From Nocardiopsis sp. FIRDI 009 (GTDB lineage Bacteria > Actinomycetota > Actinomycetes > Streptosporangiales > Streptosporangiaceae), in NCBI RefSeq assembly GCF_003386285.1, contig NZ_QPNC01000013.1, positions 1 to 64,000 of the forward strand: DNA of 64,000 nucleotides, read 5' to 3'. Below, piece by piece: positions 1 through 8,420 of the stretch. Numbering within the stretch: the stretch's first letter is position 1; the number at the start of each line of letters is the position of its first letter. Both the position numbers and the translations under genes were made by a program. Below the pieces are notes generated by a model. The model ran no database searches. It saw only the letters and a program-made list of their open reading frames with translations, and was not told the origin of the DNA.

Positions 1-105
1 GACGTCACCGTCCATCGTCGGGAACGTCACCCGCAGGTCGTCCACCCGGACGACGGGCTCGGTGGACGGGGAGGGCGCGGCGGGTTCGGGCGGAATCTGG
101 CTCAT
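1..105 (-). CDS. Peptide ABC transporter ATP-binding protein, N-terminal fragment
   Basis: The first 35 codons of a gene running off the left edge of the window, starting at ATG 105. The visible residues include VVRVDDLRVTFPTMDGDV, which matches the first beta-strands of an ABC ATPase of the Dpp/Opp (DppD/OppD) type just before the Walker A region. It lies 26 bp downstream of the DppB-like permease on the same strand, so it is probably the next gene of that transporter operon. The assignment rests on a short N-terminus plus context; the catalytic motifs are outside the window. Confidence 0.7.
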   Translation of the reverse strand, partial: MSQIPPEPAAPSPSTEPVVRVDDLRVTFPTMDGDV

Positions 106-131
106 CGGACGGCCTCTTCGTTGCTCAGGAT

Positions 132-1145
132 CTAGTCGTGGATGCGGACACGGGGGTCGATGAGCGGGTACACCAGGTCCACGACCAGGTTGGCGACCAC
201 GATGAAGAACGCCCCGACCAGGGTCACGCCCAGGATCACCGGCAGGTCGCTCTGGGTGATGGCCTGGACCGCGTACCGGCCGATGCCGTTGAGGGAGAAG
301 ACCTGTTCGGTCAGAACCGCACCGCCGAGCACCAGGCCCAGGTCGAGGCCGAAGATGGTGACGATCGGGGTCAGCGTGGGCCGCAGCGCGTGCTTGAGCA
401 CCACCCTGCGTTCACTGAGCCCCTTGGCCCGGGCGGTGCGGATGTAGTCCTCGCCGAGGCTCTCCAGCATGCCCGCGCGGGTCTGGCGCGCGTACATGGC
501 CGCGTGCAGGAACGCCAGGGTCAGCCACGGGAGGAACAGGCCGACCGCCCACGCCACCGGGTCCTGGACCAGGGGTACGTAGCGCGGGGTGGGGAACCAG
601 TCCCACGCGTGCACGGGGAAGGCCAGCGCCAGCAGGCCGGTGAAGAAGATCGGCAGGGACACCCCGGCGAGCGCCACGCCCATGGCGATCCGGTCGAAGA
701 CACTGCCCTTCCACACGGCCGAGACCACCCCCACGGCGATCCCGCCGACCAGCCAGATGACGCCCGCGCCGATCGCCAGGGAGACGGTCACCGGAAGGCG
801 GTGGACGATCTCGGTGAAGACCGGCTGGTAGGTCTGGAAGGAGTAACCCAGGCACGGCGCCGGACACTCGACGACGTCCCTGCCGAACTGGTACTCGGCA
901 CCGACGAAGATCCCCTTGACGAACTCCCAGAACTGGACGGCGATCGGCCGGTCCAGCCCCAGCCGTTCGATGGTCGCCTGGATCGCCTCCGGGGTGGGAG
1001 CGCGGCCGACGTACATGGTGGCCAGCTGCTCGGTGGTGCGGCCCGCCCAGCGGGGCACCACGTAGAAGATGGCGAACGTGACCATCGTGACCACGGCGAG
1101 CAACAGGAGACCGGCGCCCAGGCGGCGCAGGATGTAGGTCAGCAA
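132..1145 (-). CDS. ABC transporter permease, DppB/OppB type
   Basis: Inner-membrane permease of a dipeptide/oligopeptide importer. From TTG 1145 the protein is 337 aa and begins LTYILRRLGAGLLLLAVVTM, the standard DppB first transmembrane helix. A longer GTG-type start at 1247 would add an Arg/Pro-rich tail untypical of the family, so the internal start is preferred, although its ribosome-binding site is weak. About six hydrophobic segments are visible, plus the cytoplasmic loop containing EDYIRTARAKGLSERRVVLK, the EAA-like motif that contacts the ATPase. The ATPase gene follows at 105. The usual partners (substrate-binding protein and DppC) are not adjacent but lie at 6530-9446 on the same strand. 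Confidence 0.93.
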   Translation of the reverse strand: MLTYILRRLGAGLLLLAVVTMVTFAIFYVVPRWAGRTTEQLATMYVGRAPTPEAIQATIERLGLDRPIAVQFWEFVKGIFVGAEYQFGRDVVECPAPCLGYSFQTYQPVFTEIVHRLPVTVSLAIGAGVIWLVGGIAVGVVSAVWKGSVFDRIAMGVALAGVSLPIFFTGLLALAFPVHAWDWFPTPRYVPLVQDPVAWAVGLFLPWLTLAFLHAAMYARQTRAGMLESLGEDYIRTARAKGLSERRVVLKHALRPTLTPIVTIFGLDLGLVLGGAVLTEQVFSLNGIGRYAVQAITQSDLPVILGVTLVGAFFIVVANLVVDLVYPLIDPRVRIHD

Positions 1146-1413
1146 GGCGCGCTCTCTCGACGGGGACTCCGGCGGCGGGGGCGGCCACGGCGTGTGCGGC
1201 CGGGGCCGTGGTGAACGCCCTCGTCGAGGGCGTGTCCACGGGATCACGCTAGCGGAACGTGTTCACTCGATCACGGATGCGCACCGTGGTCGCGTCGGCC
1301 GGAACCCGCTGACCGATTTCGGCGCACATCTCCCGCGCCGCAGAGCTTCCTGGCATACTCGACGGTCGACACCCGCCCCCCCAACCCCCTGTTCCGGGTA
1401 GAAGGCTGACGAT

Positions 1414-3471
1414 GTGGAGCCTCTGCACCCCACCGACCCCCCGCGCATCGGCAGTTTCCGGCTGACCGCACGTCTGGGCGCCGGGGGCATGGGCCAGGTC
1501 TACCTGGCCCGTACCGCTTCGGGACGTCAGATCGTCATCAAGGTCATCCGGTCCGAGTACGCCGAAGACCCGGGTTTCCGTACCAGGTTCGCCCGCGAAG
1601 CGGACGCGGCCCGCCGGGTCGGTGGTTTCCACACGGCCCAGGTCGTGGACGCCGACCCCGAGGCGGCCGCACCGTGGATCGCCACCGCGCACATCCCCGG
1701 CCCCACACTCGGCCGGGCCGTCCGTGACGGGGGACCCATCGCCCCGCCCGCGCTGCACGTCCTGGCAGCGGGACTCACCGAGGGGCTCAAGGCCATCCAC
1801 GAGTGCGATCTGGTGCACCGCGACCTCAAACCCGGCAACATCATCCTGGCCCACGACGGGCCGCGCATCATCGACTTCGGCATCGCCCGTCCGCTGGACG
1901 CCGACAGTATGACGACGCGCGGCGCGGTGTTCGGCACCCTGCCCTACATGTCGCCCGAACAGACGGACGGCTCGCGGGTGGGCCCGGCCTCGGACGTGTT
2001 CTCCCTGGGAAGCGTGCTCGCCTACGCCGCCACCGGCACCAACCCCTTCAACGGGGCCACCATGGCCGAGACTCTGCGCCGCCTCATCAGTCCCCCACCC
2101 GACCCCGGCGAACTCGACACCGAGGTCCGGGAACTGATCACCGCCTGCTGGAACCACGATCCGGCCCAGCGCCCTACCCCGGACCAGATCCTCACCCGGT
2201 TCGAGGCACACGACCTCCACGACTCCTGGCCTCCGCCGCGCGGCTCCGACACGCCCCTCCCCGAACCGGTCAGCGGCCCACCGCCGAGGCCGGTTCCCAA
2301 GGCTCCCGAGATCCTTCCCCCACCGCCGCACAGCGATCCCCCCTCCGAGGACGCCACCGAGACCGAGCGGCTCGGGACGGCGAAGCCCACTGGGGCACAC
2401 GCGCCGCGGTCGGCTCGCGTCACGGAGGCCGCTCCGCGGTCCGTCCCCCGCGTCCGAACGATCCCGGGATGGAGCCCCCGACACCTGTCCCCGCCGATAC
2501 GGAGGCGGGCGATCGTCGCCGCGGTGATCACCGCGGTGGTCCTGGTCGGCTTCGCCCTGCGGGTCTTCTCAGAGCCCACCGTGGCAGCGACTCTCACCGG
2601 CCATGACGGAAGCGTGTACACGGCGGCGTTCAGTCCGGACGGCGAAACCCTCGCCACCGGCGGCATCGACGACACCGTCCGGCTCTGGGACACCGGCACC
2701 GGAGACAACACCGCCACCCTTACCGAGCACCGGTCAGCCGTGTGGTCCGTCGCCTTCAGCCCGGACGGCGAAACCCTCGCCACCGGAAGCGCCGACGAGA
2801 CCGTCCGGCTCTGGGACACCGCCACCGGAGACAACACCGCCACGCTCGGAGGGCACGACGGCAGTGTGCGGTCGGTGGCGTTCGGTCCCGACGGCACCCT
2901 GGCCACCGGCGGCGGTGACCGAACGGTACGGCTCTGGGACACCGCCACCGGGGAGAACACCACCACCCTCGAACTGGACAGCGCGGTCTACTCAGTGGCG
3001 TTCAGCCCCGACGGCGCCCTGCTCGCCGCCGGGAGCTGGGACGGAACGGTACGGCTCTGGGACACCGGCACCGGAGACAACACCGCCACCCTCACCGAGC
3101 ACCGGTCAGCCGTGCGGTCGATCGCCTTCAGCCCGGACGGCGAAACCCTCGCCACCGGGAGCTGGGACCGGACCGTACGGCTCTGGGACACCGAGGTCGG
3201 CCCGGGCCCGGGCCCGGGCACCGACGAGAGCCTGGCGACCTTGGACCACGAAAACGGCGTGTACTTCGTCGCCTTCGGACCTGAGGACGGCACGCTCGCC
3301 GTCGGTGGCCGCAGCGGCACCGCACACCTGTGGGACACCGAGATCACTGACACCGTCGCCACCCTGACCGGCCAGGAGTCAGCCGTGTGGTCCCTGGCGT
3401 TCAGCCCGGACGGAGGCACGCTCGCCACCGCAGATTCCGGCGGAACCGTCGTGCTCTGGGACGTCGGTTGA
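1414..3471 (+). CDS. Ser/Thr protein kinase with C-terminal WD40 propeller
   Basis: Membrane-anchored Hanks-type kinase of 685 aa. Residues 13-262 are the kinase domain: glycine loop LGAGGMGQVYLA (21-32), Lys43, catalytic HRDLKPGN with Asp137, and DFG at 154-156. A Pro-rich juxtamembrane linker follows, then one transmembrane helix at about 365-388 (IVAAVITAVVLVGFALRVF). Seven WD40 repeats (about 389-685), each built around AFSPDGETLATG and TVRLWDT, make one complete propeller predicted to be outside the cell. GTG 1414 has GAAGG about 8 bases upstream. The repeats are strongly conserved at DNA level, suggesting recent internal duplication. The ligand and phosphorylation targets cannot be told from sequence. 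Confidence 0.93.
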   Translation: MEPLHPTDPPRIGSFRLTARLGAGGMGQVYLARTASGRQIVIKVIRSEYAEDPGFRTRFAREADAARRVGGFHTAQVVDADPEAAAPWIATAHIPGPTLGRAVRDGGPIAPPALHVLAAGLTEGLKAIHECDLVHRDLKPGNIILAHDGPRIIDFGIARPLDADSMTTRGAVFGTLPYMSPEQTDGSRVGPASDVFSLGSVLAYAATGTNPFNGATMAETLRRLISPPPDPGELDTEVRELITACWNHDPAQRPTPDQILTRFEAHDLHDSWPPPRGSDTPLPEPVSGPPPRPVPKAPEILPPPPHSDPPSEDATETERLGTAKPTGAHAPRSARVTEAAPRSVPRVRTIPGWSPRHLSPPIRRRAIVAAVITAVVLVGFALRVFSEPTVAATLTGHDGSVYTAAFSPDGETLATGGIDDTVRLWDTGTGDNTATLTEHRSAVWSVAFSPDGETLATGSADETVRLWDTATGDNTATLGGHDGSVRSVAFGPDGTLATGGGDRTVRLWDTATGENTTTLELDSAVYSVAFSPDGALLAAGSWDGTVRLWDTGTGDNTATLTEHRSAVRSIAFSPDGETLATGSWDRTVRLWDTEVGPGPGPGTDESLATLDHENGVYFVAFGPEDGTLAVGGRSGTAHLWDTEITDTVATLTGQESAVWSLAFSPDGGTLATADSGGTVVLWDVG

Positions 3472-3606
3472 GGCCCCGGAACCCGAACCTCCGTCCCGGG
3501 ACCGCATCCTGGCCCGCCCCGAGGTGTGAGCGGGGTCCAGAGGGGCATGCGAGAGGTGAGGGGGTTCCTGTCAGGCGACTGACCAGGGATGGAGGAGGTG
3601 ACCGAC

Positions 3607-3822
3607 GTGGAGTGCTACGACTGTGCCCGTGAGGGGCCGACCGCCTCCGCCGTCGCGGTGTGTATGAGGTGCGGGGCCGGGGTGTGCATCGAGCACGCGC
3701 ACGAGACCCCGGTGGAGGTCCGCCGGGCCGCGAACCCGGGGCAGAGCGAGCTGCCCGATCCGGCCCGCCACATCACCTGCCCGGTCTGCTACCACGCCGA
3801 GGGGCTCGACCACGGAGGCTGA
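3607..3822 (+). CDS. DUF2180-like zinc-ribbon small protein
   Basis: A 71-aa cytoplasmic protein with Cys pairs ECYDCA, CMRCGAG and CPVCYH plus several His residues, which should bind zinc. The pattern and length match the actinobacterial DUF2180 family, whose function is unknown. An ATG exists at 3589, but a strong GGAGGAGG (3591-3598) sits 8 bases before GTG 3607, so I place the start at the GTG, giving the family-typical beginning MECYDC. It lies 135 bp after the WD40 kinase and may share its transcript. Confidence 0.75.
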   Translation: MECYDCAREGPTASAVAVCMRCGAGVCIEHAHETPVEVRRAANPGQSELPDPARHITCPVCYHAEGLDHGG

Positions 3823-3939
3823 ACCGGCGGGGTTTCCCGCCACGGAACGAGGTCGCCGCTCCACCCGGGCCACGTGTTCACGGACGAGGTGGGGCCGGTA
3901 CGGCGCCGGGACGGCGACCTCTGCGGGGAGCGGCTCCGT

Positions 3940-4872
3940 TCAGCCCGCCAGGCGCTCGCGCCACCACGCCACCGTCTCCTTCAGCGTGTCCTCCAGCGGG
4001 GTCGGGGTCACACCGAACGTGTCCTGGAAGTCGGTGGAGTCGGCTACGAACGGCCGGATGAACTGGTAGCGGACCTCCTCCAGCTCACGCAGCGTCGGGG
4101 AGAACAGACCGAGCGCCCGCACCAGCCAGCCCGGCAGGACGTCCACCCTCGCCCCGTCCAGGCCCGCGATCCTCCCGACCTCCTCGGCGATCCGGCGTGC
4201 GCTGACCGGCGGGTTGGAGGGGGCGTGCCAGGCGCGCCCGAACGAGCGTTCGTCGGTGGCCGCCACGGCCAGGGCCTCGACCACGTCATGGACATAGGTC
4301 CACGTGTGCGGTTGGTCCGCGTCGTAGACGAAGTTGGCCGCCCTGCCCTGAAGCAGGCGGGCGACGAACCGCTCGCCGAAGTACGTCTGGTCCACGCACC
4401 CCGGACCGTAGAAGTCCCCGGCTCTGACCTCGGTCACGCGAACCCGACCCGCCTCGTGCGCCGCGAGCGCGTCCCGCCACATCCGCGCCCGCGTCGCGGC
4501 TTTGGCGCTGGGCGGGTCCAGCGGGTCGGACTCGCGCATCGGACGGGTCGGCGGCGCGTAGACGTAGAGGTTGCCGAGCAGGACGTAGTCCGCACCGGTG
4601 TCCTCGGCGGCACCCAGCAGGGAGGCGGCCAGGGGCGGCCAGTGCGTGGGCCAGCGGTGGTAGGGCGGGTTCGCGCAGTTGTACAGGACGTCGGCCCCAC
4701 GGACGAGCTCGGTCAGACGCCTGCGGTCGGAGGCGTCGGCCGCGACCCTCTCGACCTCGCCGGGGCCTCGCCCGGAACGGCTGATGAGGGTGACCTCGTT
4801 CCCCCTGCGGTGCAGCGCACTGGCCAGAGGGGATCCGATCTGCCCCGCTCCGACGACGACGTGACGCGCCAT
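3940..4872 (-). CDS. NAD(P)-dependent epimerase/dehydratase (extended SDR)
   Basis: A 310-aa Rossmann oxidoreductase. The dinucleotide motif is GAGQIGSPLA at residues 8-17, and an acidic DA pair follows the third strand. The usual YxxxK active site is not clear: the aligned region reads LLGNLYVYAPP, so the protein belongs to the atypical (GDP-mannose dehydratase-like or NmrA-like) side of the extended SDRs. The substrate is unknown. It is transcribed away from a TetR gene 123 bp away; operators in the shared region suggest the TetR controls both. Confidence 0.85.
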   Translation of the reverse strand: MARHVVVGAGQIGSPLASALHRRGNEVTLISRSGRGPGEVERVAADASDRRRLTELVRGADVLYNCANPPYHRWPTHWPPLAASLLGAAEDTGADYVLLGNLYVYAPPTRPMRESDPLDPPSAKAATRARMWRDALAAHEAGRVRVTEVRAGDFYGPGCVDQTYFGERFVARLLQGRAANFVYDADQPHTWTYVHDVVEALAVAATDERSFGRAWHAPSNPPVSARRIAEEVGRIAGLDGARVDVLPGWLVRALGLFSPTLRELEEVRYQFIRPFVADSTDFQDTFGVTPTPLEDTLKETVAWWRERLAG

Positions 4873-4912
4873 AGGTGTGTCCTCCCACTACTAAGAGATC
4901 AGTGCTCTTTTC

Positions 4913-4963
4913 CAAGAGCGATGCTCTCGCTTTTGGCACACCAAGTCAAGAGCACCGCTCTTG
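4913..4963. promoter_or_regulatory. Twin TetR operators between epimerase and TetR genes
   Basis: Two copies of a 17-bp palindrome: CAAGAGCACCGCTCTTG (4947-4963, perfect 7-bp arms) and CAAGAGCGATGCTCTCG (4913-4929, one arm change). Centres are 34 bp apart. More GCTCTT half-sites flank them (around 4903 and 4976). The location between two divergent genes and the symmetry fit autoregulation by the TetR at 4996. Confidence 0.75.
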
Positions 4964-4995
4964 AATGTGATCGCCGCTCTGCTAAGCTGCGCCCC

Positions 4996-5706
4996 ATGAA
5001 GGCAAGCCAGACCGCCCGAGAACGTGCCCGCGCCGAACTGACCGACGAGATCACCCGGACCGCGCGCCGCCATCTGGCCACCGCTGGCGCCGCCGGACTC
5101 TCCCTGCGCGCCGTCGCCCGCGACCTCGGCATGGCCTCCTCCGCCGTCTACCGCTACTTCCCCGCCAAGGACGACCTGCTGACCACGCTGATCATCGACG
5201 GTTACAACGCGCTCGGCCGCGTGGTGGAGGAGGCCGACGCCACCCGCGACACCTCCGACTTCCCCGGGCGGTGGCGGTCCTCGTGCCACGCGGTGCGCGA
5301 CTGGGCGCTCGCCCACCCGCACGAGTACGCACTGCTCTTCGGCTCCCCCGTGCCCGGATACCGAGCCCCGGGGGACACCGTCGGCCCCGCCGTCCGCGAC
5401 ACCGCCGTGCTCGCCCGGATCACCGAGGACGCCCACCGGGCGGGCGCGTTGCGCACGGCGGACCGGGCGCTCCCCCAGGCCGGAGCGCTGGGCCTGTCCC
5501 CGATCGTCCGCGAGCTGTTCGGTGACTGCCCGGAGGAGGTCGTGGCCCGTGCGCTGTCCGTTTGGACGGGCCTGTACGGCTGGGTCGGCTTCGAGGTCTT
5601 CGGCCAGCTCGACGCGGTGATGGAGGACCGGGAGGCCGCCTTCCGCCAACACGTGGCGCACCTCGGCGACATGCTGGGGCTCGTCGAACGGAACGGGGTG
5701 CGCTGA
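4996..5706 (+). CDS. TetR/AcrR family transcriptional regulator
   Basis: A 236-aa repressor. The N-terminal HTH spans about residues 15-62 (LSLRAVARDLGMASSAVYRYFPAKDDLL form), followed by a helical ligand domain of the TetR_C type common in actinomycetes, with the segment WALAHPHEYALLFGSPVPGY. ATG 4996 begins right at the start of the conserved N-terminal helix; no strong ribosome-binding site is visible. It is divergent from the epimerase gene and very likely represses it and itself through the palindromes at 4913-4963. The inducer is unknown. Confidence 0.92.
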   Translation: MKASQTARERARAELTDEITRTARRHLATAGAAGLSLRAVARDLGMASSAVYRYFPAKDDLLTTLIIDGYNALGRVVEEADATRDTSDFPGRWRSSCHAVRDWALAHPHEYALLFGSPVPGYRAPGDTVGPAVRDTAVLARITEDAHRAGALRTADRALPQAGALGLSPIVRELFGDCPEEVVARALSVWTGLYGWVGFEVFGQLDAVMEDREAAFRQHVAHLGDMLGLVERNGVR

Positions 5707-5714
5707 CCCCCGCC

Positions 5715-5801
5715 ATGCGCGACTCCAGGCACCCCGACGCCCTCCACCGGGTCTTCGAGGACCGCGAGTGGCGCGCGTTCGTCACGGCCGTCGACGCCTG
5801 A
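5715..5801 (+). pseudogene. DUF397 C-terminal remnant
   Basis: A 28-codon open stretch reading MRDSRHPDALHRVFEDRE and then WRAFVTAVDA before the stop. This matches the end of DUF397 proteins (form VRDSKDPDGPVL...EWRAFLAGV), small partners of Scr1-type XRE regulators in actinomycetes. The conserved front half (the WRKSSYS part) is missing and the TetR gene ends directly upstream, so this looks like a deletion scar. The match is from memory of the family. Confidence 0.55.
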
Positions 5802-5858
5802 CACACCGCCCACGGCCACTCTTCGATCGGGGGTTGACCAGGCCAAAGAGCTGTTGTG

Positions 5859-6374
5859 TCACAGGTCAGGGAGGTCCCCCAGAACCCGCGAACCCCCCGA
5901 AGAGCCCCACAACCGCCGCAGGATGGCCGCCGCTCTGTTCGAGGCAGGCGAGCGCTCCCGGGCCGCGATCGCTCGGATGCTCGGCGTCTCCCGCCAAGCC
6001 GTCCACACGTGGCACCACGCCTGGAAGCAGGGCGGCGCTGACGCACCGGCACCCAAGCCCCACGGCGCCGACACCGTGCTCACCTCCGGCCAGGAGCGCG
6101 AACTCGTCCGCCTGATCGTCCAGGGTCCGGGTGCCCACCCGATCCCCGCGCCGGTAGCGGCGGCGGCCGGGGTGCCGCACGGAGCCAAACACCCGGTCCT
6201 TGCGGGGTGGGGTACCCGGCGGGCGGCGTTTTCGCAGTCCCGGCACGCGCCACGCCGGTACCCGTGATCCGGCGGGAACGCGTCCACCGGTTTCTCTTCG
6301 CGGCACCGGGTGCACGTCTCGGTGTCGTCGCGGCCATCGAGCAGGCCACCCGAGTACGGGAGCGCGCGGGACAT
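5859..6374 (-). pseudogene. Zinc-ribbon protein fragment running into IS debris
   Basis: From ATG 6374 (GGGGAAGG just upstream) the frame encodes CTRCREEKPVDAFPPDHGYR followed by GACRDCENAARR. This C-x2-C / C-x2-C pattern is seen at the front of many phage HNH-type and zinc-ribbon proteins. Beyond about 65 residues the frame is only the antisense of the transposase fragment, so the original 3' end is lost. The function is unknown. Region 5802-6530 holds no intact gene. Confidence 0.4.
5923..6126 (+). pseudogene. IS630-type transposase N-terminal fragment
   Basis: This stretch encodes the helix-turn-helix front of an IS630-family transposase: FEAGERSRAAIARMLGVSRQ, then AVHTWHHAWKQGGADA and the linker GQERELVRLIVQGPGAHPI. 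The DDE catalytic part is absent. The frame runs on to 6267 but changes character after about 6126, where it merges with an oppositely oriented zinc-ribbon fragment. No terminal inverted repeats could be assigned. It is a dead transposon remnant. Confidence 0.65.
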
Positions 6375-6529
6375 CGGCCTTCCCCCGTCCCCGGTGGCGT
6401 TGCTGCGCGACCTGCCGGTCCCTTGTCCCGGGGCGGGCCGGTAGCACCCTGCTTCTGCCCCATAGTCGCCCCACAAGGGGGATGAGGGGCGCTACCGGCC
6501 CGCGCTTTACCAGGTTTTCCTGCTGTTCT

Positions 6530-8335
6530 CTATTCCCTGGTCGTTCCGAGGGACATGTAGTCGTACATCGAGTAGCCCGCGTGGTAGTACACGTTGGTCA
6601 GGTTCGGCGGCCGGTACAGCACCGTCCGCTCGAACACCACCGGCAGGATCGCGGCCTGCTCCATCGCCCGCTCGTCGATCTGCCTGTAGATCTCGGCGCG
6701 CTCGGCGGGGTCCTCGATCGTGACGACCTCGTCGAACCACTCGTTGATCTGCGGGTCGTCCAGCTCGGAGATGTTGGCGTTGCCCGCGTCCCGGATGGCG
6801 TCCCCGTCCAGGATCTTGCTCATGAACCCGTACCCGCTGGCCCAGTCCGGCGCCCAGCCGTAGACGGTCAGGCCCAGGTCGTTGGCGTGCACGAAGTCCG
6901 GCGACCCCGCCTGGGTGTTGGTGTAGGTGTCCGACGGGTACTGCTTGATCTCCGCGTCGATCCCCACCCGCGCCAGCGACTGCTGCAACGCCTCGGCGGT
7001 GCTCACGTCCGAGGGCCGGTCGGCGCGGGCGCCGATGGCGGTCGAGAAGCCGTCGGGGTGGCCGCACTCCTCCAGTTTCTGCCGCGCCATGTCCAGGTCG
7101 CCCTTGTTGTCCTCGGACGGGTAGAGGTCCATCTCGGGATCGGCCCCCGGCAGGGCGGCGGGCATGATCTGGGTGGCGATGTCGCCGCCGGTGTCCCCGC
7201 CCCAGGCGCGTTGCAGGGAGTCGCGGTCGGCGGCGTAGAGCACCGCCTGGCGGCAGGCCAGGTTGTTCAGGGGCTCGACCACGGTGTTGACGTTGACGTA
7301 GCGCAGCGTGTTGGTCTGCGGGTTGTCGAGGTTGGGGCGCTCGTTCTCGTCCGTGATCAGCGTGCCCTTCATCGCGGGCCCGACCCCGGTTCCGGCCAGG
7401 TCCACGTCGAGCTCGCCGTTGACCAGGCGCTGGTCGATCTCGTTCTGGTCGACGCCGATGCGCACCTCGATCCGGTCGGGCAGGGCCCGGCGGGTCGGGT
7501 CGGTGGAGGCGTCCCACTCCTCGTTGCGGACCAGGTTGAGGGACACCCCCGGACGGTAGTCGCCGTCGAACTTGTAGGGGCCCGAGGAGATGACGTGGCT
7601 CTGGTACTGCTCACCGCGGTCGGCGTCCGGCGGGACGGGCGCCGTCTGCGGCTGGATGAGCACGTACGGGAACTCCGAGAAGCTCTTGTTGAGGTGGAAG
7701 ACGAGGGTGTGGTCGTCGGGGGTCTCGATCCCGTCGAAGCCCTCCAGCGGGTCTCCGTCACTCGCGTACGGCCCCTCGTAGTCCTCGCTGTCGGCCAGCA
7801 GGCTCTGGAAGTACTTGGGGCCGTTGGGCAGGGCCTGGGCGCCGAAGTTGCTGCGCGCGATCGCGTACTTGATGTCGCGGGCGGTGATCTCCGTGCCGTC
7901 CTCGTACCTGAGGCCCTGTTTGATGCGCACGGTCCACTCGGTGGCGTCCTCGTTGGGCTCGGGCATCGCCTCGGCCAGGTCGGGCTGGAGTTCGGTGCCC
8001 TCCTCCCCCGGCGCCTCGGTGTAGGTGAGCAGCGTGCGCGCGTAGTAGCGGGAGAAGTTCCAGCTGAACGCGTAGTAGGTGTTGCCCGGGTCGGGCGAGT
8101 CGAAGTCGGAGGAGATGGCGTAGCGCAGGGTGCCGCCGGTGGCGTCCGAGGGGTTGACGATGCTGGTCTCGCCCGCGTTGAACTCGGCGCCGGACAGCTC
8201 GCCCCCGCCGCCGCCTCCGTCGCCGCCGCAGGCGGCCAGCAGCAGGGCCGCCGCGGTCGCGACGGCCGTGGGCGCGAGTGCCCGTCGACGGCGCCTCGGG
8301 TGCTGCGCCGGGGTTCTTGTGTGGTGGGTGGTCAC
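6530..8335 (-). CDS. Peptide ABC transporter substrate-binding lipoprotein (family 5)
   Basis: Extracellular solute-binding lipoprotein of the DppA/OppA class (SBP_bac_5), 601 aa. The GTG at 8335 has AGGAGG 4 bases upstream; a longer frame to 8377 exists but lacks this site. A twin-basic-rich n-region is followed by hydrophobic ALAPTAVATAAALLLAAC, with lipobox LAAC and lipid anchoring at the Cys, then a Gly-rich linker. The mature part has the family landmarks: an extended N-lobe with ATEWTVRIKQGLRYEDGTEI and the C-lobe peptide-binding region. It delivers peptides or similar solutes to a DppB/DppC channel; DppC is just upstream (85 bp), DppB is 5.4 kb downstream. Confidence 0.93.
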   Translation of the reverse strand: MTTHHTRTPAQHPRRRRRALAPTAVATAAALLLAACGGDGGGGGGELSGAEFNAGETSIVNPSDATGGTLRYAISSDFDSPDPGNTYYAFSWNFSRYYARTLLTYTEAPGEEGTELQPDLAEAMPEPNEDATEWTVRIKQGLRYEDGTEITARDIKYAIARSNFGAQALPNGPKYFQSLLADSEDYEGPYASDGDPLEGFDGIETPDDHTLVFHLNKSFSEFPYVLIQPQTAPVPPDADRGEQYQSHVISSGPYKFDGDYRPGVSLNLVRNEEWDASTDPTRRALPDRIEVRIGVDQNEIDQRLVNGELDVDLAGTGVGPAMKGTLITDENERPNLDNPQTNTLRYVNVNTVVEPLNNLACRQAVLYAADRDSLQRAWGGDTGGDIATQIMPAALPGADPEMDLYPSEDNKGDLDMARQKLEECGHPDGFSTAIGARADRPSDVSTAEALQQSLARVGIDAEIKQYPSDTYTNTQAGSPDFVHANDLGLTVYGWAPDWASGYGFMSKILDGDAIRDAGNANISELDDPQINEWFDEVVTIEDPAERAEIYRQIDERAMEQAAILPVVFERTVLYRPPNLTNVYYHAGYSMYDYMSLGTTRE

Positions 8336-8420
8336 CTTGCCTCCTGGTCGGTTGTCTGTCGGGCTCGTCGGGAGCACGGCCCGGGGTCGGGGACGTGGGG
8401 GTGCCGGGTCCGAGGACCCG

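Noticed and set aside
2581-3471. Regular repeats that could be mistaken for a CRISPR or tandem-repeat array
   Set aside because: The repeats are in frame and encode WD40 blades of the kinase.
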